NCBI GenBank assembly: GCA_003155655.1
Contig: PMDS01000064.1
Location: forward strand, 23,671 to 57,401
From: Melioribacter sp.
GTDB lineage: Bacteria; Bacteroidota; Ignavibacteria; Ignavibacteriales; Melioribacteraceae
DNA: 33,731 nucleotides
Reading direction: 5' to 3'
Part shown: in pieces, positions 1-7,508 of the stretch
Layout of the letters: each line of letters starts with the position of its first letter
Position numbering within the stretch: the stretch's first letter is position 1
The notes under the pieces: model-generated
Seen by the model: only the letters and a program-made list of their open reading frames with translations
What the model was told of the DNA's origin: nothing
The model's database searches: none
Translations under genes and position numbers: made by a program

Positions 1-511
1 GCTTTTCTATTGGGATTATAACTTCGTGTGCAGCAATTTGAAAAACTGAATCAGCAGACGTATAAATAATTGGAAAGCCGGTGCGCACATGTTCTTCACC
101 TAGTACTTTTATAATTTCAGTACCCGAGGATGCATAATTTCCTAAAACTCCTTTTATGCCAGTCTCTAATATAAATTTATCTACTAATTCTTTTGGAAAG
201 CCATTTGGGTAAAATGGAAATTCAATCTCAACTTTTAATCCTCCAAGTTCCCAATGACCCGTGATAGAATCCTTGCCCAATGAGATTTCAGCAAGTTTTC
301 CGAAGGAAGCTAAAGGATTTTTTTGCGGTTCTATTCCTTCAATTGGAATGATATTACCAAGTCCAATTTTTTCAAAGTTGGGTAAATTCAAACCGCCTAG
401 AACCTTCGCCATATTTCCAAGGGTGTTGCTTCCCTCATCAGAATAATTTTTGGCGTCCGGCAATTCTCCAACGCCAACACCATCAAGAACAGTAATATAA
501 AAGTTGTTCAC
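1..511 (-). CDS. deoB: Phosphopentomutase, N-terminal part (3' end outside window)
   Basis: Interconverts ribose (or deoxyribose) 1-phosphate and 5-phosphate in nucleoside salvage; a cytosolic Mn-dependent alkaline-phosphatase-fold enzyme. The first 170 residues are visible: the metal-site motif LDGVGVGELPDA near residue 9, LGKDSITGHWELGG near residue 80, and YTSADSVFQIAAHE near residue 150, all hallmarks of DeoB. The gene runs off the low-coordinate edge of the window. The chosen start is GTG at 511, with AAAGG about 7 bases upstream; an in-frame TTG at 526 is possible but less well placed. It begins 15 bases after the stop of the GAF/GGDEF-like gene, so the two may be co-transcribed. The position equivalent to the phosphorylated Thr of the Bacillus cereus enzyme is Ser here. 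Confidence 0.95.
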   Translation of the reverse strand, partial: MNNFYITVLDGVGVGELPDAKNYSDEGSNTLGNMAKVLGGLNLPNFEKIGLGNIIPIEGIEPQKNPLASFGKLAEISLGKDSITGHWELGGLKVEIEFPFYPNGFPKELVDKFILETGIKGVLGNYASSGTEIIKVLGEEHVRTGFPIIYTSADSVFQIAAHEVIIPIEK

Positions 512-526
512 AGATTTGCCTTTCAA

Positions 527-2404
527 TTAACTTATACTTTTAACTGAATTGCCCCCTTTTTCAACTGCTTTCTTAAGCGCCAATTCTGCATGCGTTAAAA
601 TTTCTTGAACGTCAACCTTGTTAGTTGTTGCTGCAACACCAATTGAAACAGTAAATGTGGTTTGTTTGGATACAACAGCAATAGGCTTGCGGGCAATTTT
701 AACTCTCAATTTCTCGGCCCACAAAAAAACATCCTTGGGGGTTGAATTAAAGAAATAAACGGCAAAAACTTTTTGACTTAATCGTCCGAATAAATTTAAA
801 GGCGTCATTTCTTCTCGGATTATCTGACTTATTGCCCGCAAAACCTTAGGGAACGGGTCTCCCTCAAATAATGAATCCTGTTCCAAAAATTCATCAATCT
901 GAATTAATGCTAGCGCCCCTTCAATTCCAAGTTCCTTACTTCTTACAAGATCAACAGTAAATTGTTCAATAAATGAATTATAGTTCAAGGCTTTGGATTC
1001 AACATCAACAGAAAGAAGATTTTTCAATATGTTTATTGTTGAGTATGAATGAAGCATAAATGCAAATATCTTTGTAGCATTTTTTATAAAAGATACCTCA
1101 TTGTTTGAATAAACACTTTTCTTCAAACTCTCAAAACACAAAACGCCATAATTATTATCATCATATACAAGGGGTATAGCCAGAAACGAACCGTCAAATC
1201 TAACATCTTCTTTTTTTGCATATCTTGGAATATCCGATGTCGAAGTGTCGTCAATTTTTACAGGCGTTGCGCTCAATATTGATTTGCCTACTAATGTACC
1301 GCTTAGTTCAATTTCTAAATTATCACCGGCATACTTGAGTGATGTTTTATTATATATTTTTGATGTTTTAAATTTTTGCTCGTTTGGATGATATGAAACA
1401 AATGTAAATGCGTCCCAATCAATTAATCCCTGCACAGAATTTTCAATAAGCTGGTACAGGTCGGTTTCAGATTCAAATTTTTTGTCGTAGCTCAACATAT
1501 TGAGAATACTCTTAAGGCGCTGATCCGCTTGTGATTCAGCAAACTTTTCTTCAAACATTGAAATAATTATTGATATAACACGAACAATCCTGCCTAGCGA
1601 ATAAACTTGCTCTATTCCAAATGCGTCATTCATTTTTGAATCAAGAACAAGGATACCGGTTAACGATTTTCCATAAAATAATGGCACACCGATAAAACTC
1701 TTAATCCCCTGTGGTGCATTATAATATCTTATTACATCTTTTTCTGCATTTGAAGAAATATCAGTTAGAATTTCCGGTTCTTCTTTTTGCACAATCTTTC
1801 CAAGTATATCATCTTCCAAATTAAATTTTTGCTGGGTAATATGAGCAGAGTTTGTAATGAATCGTTCCAGGGTCAATCGTTTCCTGTTTTTGTTATACCA
1901 GAAAAATGCTGCAGTATGGGCCATGAAAGCATCTTTAACAACATTCAATATTTTTTCAAGCACAAAACCAAATTGTTCATCATGGTTTACATCAGCAGGT
2001 AATTCTTCATGAACAATTTTTTCATAATTTTGCTTAAAATCAGGTGGCTTGAATAAATCCCTGTTATCGCGGTTAACTGCTGAACTAAAATTTTCGGCAG
2101 TAATTACTTCAATATCTTTTGCATAAGATACTATTTTAAAATCTTCACCGGTATCAGTATCGTATTTAGTGCGTTTATTTGTTTGTTCATCTCGAAATAG
2201 ATCATTTGTTAAATCAGTAGTAAGAGCTTTAAATCCTGACTGGATCGAATCTCTTAAAAAAATAATGAACCCAACATAGATTACTAATATTGCTGCAGCA
2301 ATTACGCGGAAGATTATATCTTCGGTAAGGAAGAATATTGCAGTTAGAACAGGGATAAACAAAAAAATTAAAATTCTATTCCTAATTTTTCCCGAGTTGC
2401 CCAT
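527..2404 (-). CDS. Membrane-anchored GAF-GAF protein with degenerate GGDEF domain
   Basis: Probable signalling protein of 625 residues. Two hydrophobic segments (about 9-26 and 30-50) form a membrane anchor, followed by a charged linker, a GAF-like domain (about 145-285, with FIGVPLFYGKSLTGILVLDS), a second GAF-like domain (about 312-455, with FLAIPLVYDDNNYGVLCFES) and a C-terminal domain (about 470-625) with the layout of a GGDEF cyclase: IQIDEF, TVSIGVA and ALKKAVEKGGNSV are in the right order. The signature loop is lost: FGRLSQKVFAVYF stands where a YGGDEFAVL-like stretch is expected (539-551). From family knowledge it should not make cyclic di-GMP; it may be a sensor, GTP binder or protein scaffold. 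The ATG is preceded by only a weak ribosome binding site. The specific function is unknown. Confidence 0.85.
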   Translation of the reverse strand: MGNSGKIRNRILIFLFIPVLTAIFFLTEDIIFRVIAAAILVIYVGFIIFLRDSIQSGFKALTTDLTNDLFRDEQTNKRTKYDTDTGEDFKIVSYAKDIEVITAENFSSAVNRDNRDLFKPPDFKQNYEKIVHEELPADVNHDEQFGFVLEKILNVVKDAFMAHTAAFFWYNKNRKRLTLERFITNSAHITQQKFNLEDDILGKIVQKEEPEILTDISSNAEKDVIRYYNAPQGIKSFIGVPLFYGKSLTGILVLDSKMNDAFGIEQVYSLGRIVRVISIIISMFEEKFAESQADQRLKSILNMLSYDKKFESETDLYQLIENSVQGLIDWDAFTFVSYHPNEQKFKTSKIYNKTSLKYAGDNLEIELSGTLVGKSILSATPVKIDDTSTSDIPRYAKKEDVRFDGSFLAIPLVYDDNNYGVLCFESLKKSVYSNNEVSFIKNATKIFAFMLHSYSTINILKNLLSVDVESKALNYNSFIEQFTVDLVRSKELGIEGALALIQIDEFLEQDSLFEGDPFPKVLRAISQIIREEMTPLNLFGRLSQKVFAVYFFNSTPKDVFLWAEKLRVKIARKPIAVVSKQTTFTVSIGVAATTNKVDVQEILTHAELALKKAVEKGGNSVKSIS

Positions 2405-2497
2405 CCGTTTTTCTTAAATCCATTTGATGAAAAATTCAGTGACAAGTTGAATTACTTTCAACTCAATATTCAATAATAATAAAGATTTAAGTCATTT

Positions 2498-3079
2498 TCA
2501 TGTAATGAACAATTCTGAAACCAGTTTCATTACTTCTTTTTTGCCCGTTCCTTTAATTGCAGAATAAAATAAAAAATTTTCGCCGTAAATCAGTTCCGGA
2601 AAGAATTGTATTATTTTCTTCTTCATTATAGCCAATTCGGATTGTTTTAACTTATCTGATTTGTTAAGCATTATGAAAAAAGGAATGTTTTTTAATTTAA
2701 GAAAATTATGAAGGTCAATATCTAATATTGTGGGTTCATGGCGGCTGTCAATTAAATGAATTGCCAGTTTAATAAACTTGTTGATATAAAAATATTTATC
2801 TAATAAACGCTGCCATGCATCCCTTTCTCCCTTGGATACCTTTGCATAACCATAGCCGGGCAAATCTACAATAAAGAATTTATTTTCAACCAAATAATAA
2901 TTAATAGAACGGGTTTTACCGGGCGAAGAAGAAGTTTTTGCCATTTTTGTATTAAATAACGAATTAAGGAAAGACGATTTGCCAACATTCGATCGACCGC
3001 ACAAAACTACTGTTGGCAATTCTTGTTTTGGTAATTCATTCAAATTATAAACCGGTTTTACAAATTCAATCTTTTTCAT
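2498..3079 (-). CDS. engB: Ribosome-assembly GTPase EngB (YsxC/YihA family)
   Basis: GTPase needed for late assembly of the large ribosomal subunit in bacteria where it has been studied. At 193 residues it has the family's usual length. All G motifs are visible: GRSNVGKSS at 28-36 (P-loop), the switch I stretch SSPGKTRSINYY at 51-62, DLPGYGYA at 72-79, NKSDK at 139-143 and SAI at 173-175. The ATG has no clear ribosome binding site. It sits 235 bases after rplQ, beyond a terminator, so it probably has its own promoter although the theme of ribosome building continues. The next gene downstream (GAF protein) starts 93 bases further on. Confidence 0.96.
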   Translation of the reverse strand: MKKIEFVKPVYNLNELPKQELPTVVLCGRSNVGKSSFLNSLFNTKMAKTSSSPGKTRSINYYLVENKFFIVDLPGYGYAKVSKGERDAWQRLLDKYFYINKFIKLAIHLIDSRHEPTILDIDLHNFLKLKNIPFFIMLNKSDKLKQSELAIMKKKIIQFFPELIYGENFLFYSAIKGTGKKEVMKLVSELFIT

Positions 3080-3314
3080 GGTTCAATATAGGATAATTGT
3101 CCGTTATGAAGAATATTAAAACTATTGAGTCTTGTAGTGCGCATCCAAACATCGCTTATTTTATACTATTCAGGATTGATTAATACATACTTTGTGCGTC
3201 TTTACGGTATAAGATAGAAAGAGGTTCAAAATTTTGAAGGGTCGGCTAATTTAAAATAAAAAGAGTAACCATTACTGATTACTCTTACTTTATTAAATAA
3301 ATCTATATTAAAAA
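3080..3314. other. Intergenic region between rplQ and engB
   Basis: The longest gene-free stretch in the window (235 bases). It holds the terminator of the ribosomal cluster (3253-3286) and a perfect 14-base palindrome TTCAAAATTTTGAA at 3225-3238. An engB promoter is expected here, but no pair of boxes is convincing enough to annotate. No tRNA or small open frame with family resemblance was seen. Confidence 0.6.
3253..3286 (-). terminator. Rho-independent terminator after rplQ
   Basis: Read on the minus strand, AAGAGTAA, a 10-base loop and TTACTCTT form an 8-bp stem (3261-3268 with 3279-3286) followed at once by TTTTTATTTT. It lies about 28 bases past the rplQ stop and is the clearest terminator of the whole cluster. 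The stem is rather AT-rich, so read-through is possible. Confidence 0.85.
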
Positions 3315-3872
3315 TTAGCTGCCTTTTTTCTGAGGAGTTTTTGTAGTCTTTACTTTCTTCTCAGTTTTTTCCTTTGGAGCTTTTTCTTTTTTTACTTTAG
3401 GAGCTGTTGTTTTCTTTGCAGCTTTTTCTTTCTTCTCATCAACTCCGGCAGCTTCAGATTCAGGAGATTTTCCTTCGCTTTTAACTTTCTTTGGAGCTTT
3501 TGGTTTTATAATACCGCTAAAATCTACTAATTCAATAATAGCCATTTCAGCGCCATCACCTTTTCTTCTACCCAATCTTACAACACGTGTATATCCGCCG
3601 GCTCTTTCTCCAACTTTAGGAATAATATCACTAAATAATCCTTTAACTACTTCCCTGTCTTTAATCTGGTCAGAAACATACCTTCTTGTATGAACTGAAT
3701 CAGTTTTTGCCTTTGTAATCAAAGGCTCAACAAAGCCTCTAAGCTCTTTTGCCTTTGCGGTTGTTGTGGATATTTTTTTATGTTTTAATAGCGATGTAGC
3801 CAATGATCGTAAAAGAGCATGCCTGTGACTTGCTGTTCTTCCTAATTTTCTGCCTCTAACTTGATGTCTCAT
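3315..3872 (-). CDS. rplQ: 50S ribosomal protein L17 with long Lys-rich C-terminal tail
   Basis: Large-subunit protein near the tunnel exit. The start MRHQVRGRKLGRTASHRHAL and the block AGGYTRVVRLGRRKGDGAEMAIIELV are L17 signatures. The core ends near residue 118; residues about 119-185 form a low-complexity tail of Lys, Glu, Ala, Pro and Thr, making 185 residues against about 120 in E. coli. Such tails occur in Bacteroidota-type L17. It is the last gene of the alpha group, 19 bases after rpoA, with AGAAGG seven bases before the ATG, and is followed by the cluster terminator. Confidence 0.98.
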   Translation of the reverse strand: MRHQVRGRKLGRTASHRHALLRSLATSLLKHKKISTTTAKAKELRGFVEPLITKAKTDSVHTRRYVSDQIKDREVVKGLFSDIIPKVGERAGGYTRVVRLGRRKGDGAEMAIIELVDFSGIIKPKAPKKVKSEGKSPESEAAGVDEKKEKAAKKTTAPKVKKEKAPKEKTEKKVKTTKTPQKKGS

Positions 3873-3891
3873 TCTTTAACCTTCTGGGATA

Positions 3892-4887
3892 CTAGTTATT
3901 TTCTGGTTTATCTTTTATATACTTATCAACATCCATACCGAACTCGAGCCCAAAGTTTTCAACAATCTCTATCAACTCTGCCAATGATTTTCTGCCAAAA
4001 TTTCTAAACTTTAGCATTTCACTTTCATCTTTTTTAACCAGGTCGGATAAATTTTTAATGTTGGCAGCTTTCAAGCAATTATGAGAACGAACGCTAAGCT
4101 CAAGATCATCAACGCTTGTTAAAAGAATTTTTCTAATTCTTTCAGTTTCAGCATCTTTTTCATTTTCAACTTTTACTTCTTCAGGTTCAGCATCAAAGTT
4201 GATAAATATCTGCACGTGATCTTTCAAAATTTTAGCGGAACTTGAAAGTGCTTCTTCTGGTGTAATTGAACCATCCGTCTGAACTTCCAGAGTCAATTTT
4301 TCAAAATCATTTTTTTCACCAATACGTACATTTTCAACATCGTAATGAACATTAACTATCGGGGTATATATTGAATCTATTGGTATTGTACCTATTGTAG
4401 CTTCCGGAATCTTTTGTTCGTTAGAAACAACATACCCTTTACCAATACCAAAATGTAATTCCATATTCAACTTTGCATCTGCATTTAAGCGCGCAATGTG
4501 GAGATCAGGATTTAGAATTTCAATATCAGGGCAGGCTTTTTGAATATCACCAGCTTTAAATTCTTTTGAGCCGCTAAGAGCTATTTCACAGCTAAGTGTT
4601 TTCTTATTCGCGATTCTCATTCTAACTTTTTTCAGGTTAAGAATAAGCTCGGTAACATCTTCAACCACACCAGGTACAGTTGAGAATTCATGCAATACGC
4701 CCTCTATTTTTATGGCATTAATTGCAGCTCCAGTGAGTGATGATAATAAAACTCTTCTCATAGCATTACCGAGAGTTACAGCAAAACCTCTTTCAAGGGG
4801 TTGTATGAAAAACTTACCAAATCTCTCATTGCTAGAGGACTCGTCGAGAACTACACCATCGGGCATCTTTATGAATGGATTACTCAT
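3892..4887 (-). CDS. rpoA: RNA polymerase alpha subunit
   Basis: Assembly platform of RNA polymerase and contact for promoter UP elements and activators. 331 residues, the normal length. The N-terminal dimerisation domain carries LERGFAVTLGNAMRRVLLSS (31-50). The C-terminal domain (about 255-320) has VDDLELSVRSHNCLKAANI and the helix-hairpin-helix FGRKSLAELIEIVENFGLEF. A flexible Glu-rich linker (about 232-250) joins the two. AGAGGAT precedes the ATG. It lies in the usual alpha-operon place between rpsD (26-base gap) and rplQ (19-base gap). Confidence 0.99.
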   Translation of the reverse strand: MSNPFIKMPDGVVLDESSSNERFGKFFIQPLERGFAVTLGNAMRRVLLSSLTGAAINAIKIEGVLHEFSTVPGVVEDVTELILNLKKVRMRIANKKTLSCEIALSGSKEFKAGDIQKACPDIEILNPDLHIARLNADAKLNMELHFGIGKGYVVSNEQKIPEATIGTIPIDSIYTPIVNVHYDVENVRIGEKNDFEKLTLEVQTDGSITPEEALSSSAKILKDHVQIFINFDAEPEEVKVENEKDAETERIRKILLTSVDDLELSVRSHNCLKAANIKNLSDLVKKDESEMLKFRNFGRKSLAELIEIVENFGLEFGMDVDKYIKDKPENN

Positions 4888-4913
4888 TTAGTATCCTCTT
4901 TTATAATTTTTAA

Positions 4914-5540
4914 TTACTTAGAATACAATTCAACAATTAATTGTTCATTAGCATTCAATGGAATGTCTTCTCTTTCCGGAATATTTAGAAAAGTACCGGA
5001 TAGAGTAGCTTTATCTACGGACAACCAATTATAGACGTTATCTTTTGTTCTTCTTAATGAATTATGGATTGCGTCCAGTTTCTTGCTTTTATCTCTAACA
5101 GCAATAACTTCTCCGGCAGCAAGAGAAAAAGAAGGAATATCAACAACCCTGTTATTTACAGTAAAATGACGATGAAGAACCAACTGACGTGCAGCTTTTC
5201 TAGAAGCTGCAAAACCCAGGCGATATATTGTATTATCTAATCTTCTTTCAAGAAGTTTGATCAAGTTTGCGCCTGTAACACCTTTCTGATGAATTGCTCT
5301 ATCGAAATAATTGTGAAATTGAGTTTCTTGTAAACCGTAAATTCTTTTTACTTTTTGTTTTTCTCTAAGCTGCACACCATATTCCGAAAATTTAGCTCTG
5401 CGCGTCAAACCATGTTGACCGGGTGCATAATTCCTCTGTTCAAGAGGGCATTTTTCGGAAAGGCATTTGGAGCCTTTTAAAAATAATTTTTGTTTTTCCC
5501 TTCTGCACAATCTGCAACTAGGGCCAGTGTATCTTGCCAT
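4914..5540 (-). CDS. rpsD: 30S ribosomal protein S4 (zinc-binding type)
   Basis: Primary 16S rRNA binder that nucleates 30S assembly, and the alpha-operon translational repressor in E. coli. 208 residues. Cysteines 9, 12, 26 and 31 form the CxxC...CxxxxC zinc site seen in the Thermus-type protein. The S4 RNA-binding domain follows (about 97-160, [30 protein letters not shown]). Start ATG with AGGAG nine bases upstream; 15 bases after rpsK. Whether it also autoregulates this operon cannot be seen from the leader. Confidence 0.98.
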   Translation of the reverse strand: MARYTGPSCRLCRREKQKLFLKGSKCLSEKCPLEQRNYAPGQHGLTRRAKFSEYGVQLREKQKVKRIYGLQETQFHNYFDRAIHQKGVTGANLIKLLERRLDNTIYRLGFAASRKAARQLVLHRHFTVNNRVVDIPSFSLAAGEVIAVRDKSKKLDAIHNSLRRTKDNVYNWLSVDKATLSGTFLNIPEREDIPLNANEQLIVELYSK

Positions 5541-5555
5541 CTAATGTTTCTCCTA

Positions 5556-5942
5556 TTAAACTCTTCTGCGTTTTGGTGGTCTGCATCCATTATGAGGAAT
5601 TGGAGTTTGATCTTTGATTGAAAGAATATCCAATCCCGCTGTATTTAAAGCTCTTATAGCAGCTTCTCTACCTGAACCGGGACCTTTAACAAACACATCA
5701 ATTTTTCTCAATCCCAAATCATACGCCTCTTTTGCGGCTGCTTCTGCTGTTGTTTGGGCAGCGTAAGGTGTATTTTTTCTTGAACCTTTAAACCCATTTT
5801 TACCTGCAGAAGACCAGGAAATTGTATTGCCATAAATATCAGTTAATGTAACTATAACGTTGTTGAATGATGCTTTAATATGAGCAACTCCAACAGCATC
5901 AACATGAACTTTCTTCTTAGTTTTTTTGACAACCTTTGCCAA
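5556..5942 (-). CDS. rpsK: 30S ribosomal protein S11
   Basis: Small-subunit platform protein next to the mRNA exit. 128 residues, ending in the diagnostic [34 protein letters not shown] is the conserved central block. The start codon is TTG (5942), supported by AGGAG five bases upstream and by the usual N-terminal length; no ATG exists nearby in frame. It sits between rpsM (24 bases) and rpsD (15 bases). Confidence 0.98.
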   Translation of the reverse strand: MAKVVKKTKKKVHVDAVGVAHIKASFNNVIVTLTDIYGNTISWSSAGKNGFKGSRKNTPYAAQTTAEAAAKEAYDLGLRKIDVFVKGPGSGREAAIRALNTAGLDILSIKDQTPIPHNGCRPPKRRRV

Positions 5943-5947
5943 TTTAA

Positions 5948-5952
5948 CTCCT
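5948..5952 (-). promoter_or_regulatory. Ribosome binding site fixing the TTG start of rpsK
   Basis: AGGAG on the minus strand, five bases before TTG at 5942. It supports use of the rare start codon for this highly expressed protein. Confidence 0.8.
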
Positions 5953-5966
5953 TAAAAAATTATTAA

Positions 5967-6350
5967 TTACTTCTTTGCTGCAACTTTTTTCTTGCCAGCA
6001 ACTGTTTTGCGTTTACCTTTACGTGTTCTTGAATTGGTTCTTGTACGCTGACCACGAACAGGTAAACTTCTTCTATGTCTTACGCCGCGGTATGAACCTA
6101 TATCCATCAATCTTTTAATATTTTGCTGTACTTCACTTCTAAGGGAACCTTCAACTTTGTAATCTGCGGTCATTATTGAACGAATTCTTGCAATCTCTTC
6201 TTCAGTAAGATCCGAAACTTTTTTATCGGGATTTACATTTGCTTTTGTTAGTATTTCCATTGATGAAGTTTCACCAATACCAAAAATATAGGTCAACCCG
6301 ATGAATGCTTTTTTATTTTTTGGTAAATCGATACCAGCTAAACGAGCCAA
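5967..6350 (-). CDS. rpsM: 30S ribosomal protein S13
   Basis: Head protein of the small subunit that contacts the large subunit and P-site tRNA. 127 residues; the hallmark [19 protein letters not shown] lies near residue 88, followed by a basic tail rich in Lys, Arg and Ala, as in Bacteroidota relatives. [10 protein letters not shown] at the N-terminus matches the family and begins with TTG at 6350, behind a perfect AGGAGG at 6359-6364. First gene of the alpha group, 18 bases after rpmJ. Confidence 0.98.
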   Translation of the reverse strand: MARLAGIDLPKNKKAFIGLTYIFGIGETSSMEILTKANVNPDKKVSDLTEEEIARIRSIMTADYKVEGSLRSEVQQNIKRLMDIGSYRGVRHRRSLPVRGQRTRTNSRTRKGKRKTVAGKKKVAAKK

Positions 6351-6358
6351 ATTTATAA

Positions 6359-6364
6359 CCTCCT
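6359..6364 (-). promoter_or_regulatory. Ribosome binding site fixing the TTG start of rpsM
   Basis: AGGAGG on the minus strand, eight bases before the TTG at 6350. It is among the strongest Shine-Dalgarno sequences in the window and decides the start. Confidence 0.85.
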
Positions 6365-6368
6365 AAGT

Positions 6369-6482
6369 TTAACCTTGTCTTTGTTTATGTTTCGGGTTCT
6401 TGCAGATTACTCTTACAACCCCTTTTCTTTTTATTATTTTACAGTTCTCACAAATCTTGCGAACAGATGAGCGGACTTTCAT
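6369..6482 (-). CDS. rpmJ: 50S ribosomal protein L36
   Basis: A 37-residue protein in the gap between infA and rpsM. It begins [14 protein letters not shown] and ends [10 protein letters not shown]. Cys11, Cys14, Cys27 and His32 make the zinc ribbon of the classic zinc-dependent L36. GGAG lies seven bases before the ATG and the stop TAA is at 6369-6371. The infA-rpmJ-rpsM order is the usual one. L36 sits at the base of the L7/L12 stalk region of the large subunit. Confidence 0.97.
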   Translation of the reverse strand: MKVRSSVRKICENCKIIKRKGVVRVICKNPKHKQRQG

Positions 6483-6494
6483 TTATATTCTCCG

Positions 6495-6713
6495 TTATTT
6501 ATATCTGTATGTTATTCTACCTTTATTCAAATCGTATGGTGATAATTCAATTGCAACCTTATCACCTACCAAAATTTTAATGAAGTGCATCCTCATTTTA
6601 CCGGATATATGAGCAAGTATTTCATGACCATTATCAAGACGAACTTTAAAATGAGCATTTGGTAATGTTTCTGTAACTATTCCGTCTACTTTAATGGGAC
6701 CTTGTTTAGCCAT
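6495..6713 (-). CDS. infA: Translation initiation factor IF-1
   Basis: A 72-residue OB-fold protein that occupies the ribosomal A site during initiation. [20 protein letters not shown], the core [17 protein letters not shown] and the end [12 protein letters not shown] match IF-1 along the full length. The gene starts three bases after the map stop and has no obvious ribosome binding site of its own, suggesting translational coupling to map. Twelve bases separate it from rpmJ. Confidence 0.98.
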   Translation of the reverse strand: MAKQGPIKVDGIVTETLPNAHFKVRLDNGHEILAHISGKMRMHFIKILVGDKVAIELSPYDLNKGRITYRYK

Positions 6714-6716
6714 CTA

Positions 6717-7478
6717 TCAGCACTTAGTTAAAATTTCTGGTTTACCGTCAATAATTGCTACAGTATGTTCAAAATGCGCGGATGGCATACTATCTGCCGT
6801 TTTAACCGTCCAGCCGTCATTAGTAACAATAACTCTATATGAACCCATATTTACCATAGGTTCTAATGCTAAGGTCATTCCGTTTTTAATTACTGCTCCG
6901 TTTCCTTTTTTTCCGTAATTTGAAATCTGTGGATCTTCATGGAGGTGCTTTCCAACTCCGTGACCACATAAATCCCTTACAACTGAAAAACCATTTGACT
7001 CAACGTGTTCTTGAACTGTACTTGAATAATCTCCAAGTCTGTTTCCGGAAATTAACTGTTCAATTCCTAGATATAATGATTTTTCCGTAACATCCATCAG
7101 TTTCTGCTTTTCTTCAGAAATCTTTCCGACGGCAACTGTCAACGCTGCATCACCAAAATAACCTTTTTTATCTACGCCAACATCTATTGAAAGAATTTCA
7201 CCTTCCATTAAAACTCTGTTGCCGGGAATACCGTGAACAACCTCATCATCAATTGAAGAACAAATTGAACCGGGAAAATCAAATGACCCTGATTGCGAAT
7301 AACCTTTAAAAGCAGGTCTTGCATTGCTGCTTAAAATATAGTCTTCAGCAACCTTATCAAGTTCAATCGTAGTTATGCCCGGTTTAACATAACGTTTCAA
7401 TAATTGAAGAACTTCTGCAACTATCAAACAACTTTCACGTATATAATCAATCTCTCTTTTGCTCTTAAGTAAAATCAC
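6717..7478 (-). CDS. map: Methionine aminopeptidase, type I
   Basis: Removes the initiator Met from nascent proteins. 253 residues with all five metal ligands of the family by alignment: Asp99 (LSIDVGVD), Asp110 (YFGDAAL), His173 (CGHGVGKHLHEDP), Glu206 (ALEPMV) and Glu237 (HFEHTV), plus His82 in the substrate pocket. Start GTG at 7478; no clear Shine-Dalgarno, but the N-terminus fits the family and no ATG is nearby. It sits 30 bases after secY with no adk between, and three bases before infA. Confidence 0.98.
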   Translation of the reverse strand: MILLKSKREIDYIRESCLIVAEVLQLLKRYVKPGITTIELDKVAEDYILSSNARPAFKGYSQSGSFDFPGSICSSIDDEVVHGIPGNRVLMEGEILSIDVGVDKKGYFGDAALTVAVGKISEEKQKLMDVTEKSLYLGIEQLISGNRLGDYSSTVQEHVESNGFSVVRDLCGHGVGKHLHEDPQISNYGKKGNGAVIKNGMTLALEPMVNMGSYRVIVTNDGWTVKTADSMPSAHFEHTVAIIDGKPEILTKC

Positions 7479-7508
7479 GATTAAGCAGCTTATCTTAAAA
7501 ATATGTAA

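Noticed and set aside
261-446. A 61-codon plus-strand frame at the window start
   Set aside because: It is antisense to deoB, whose minus-strand reading gives clear family motifs.
3080-3252. Candidate -35 and -10 boxes for engB (TTGAAC and several TATA-like stretches)
   Set aside because: Spacing does not fit a standard promoter, and AT-rich DNA gives many such matches.
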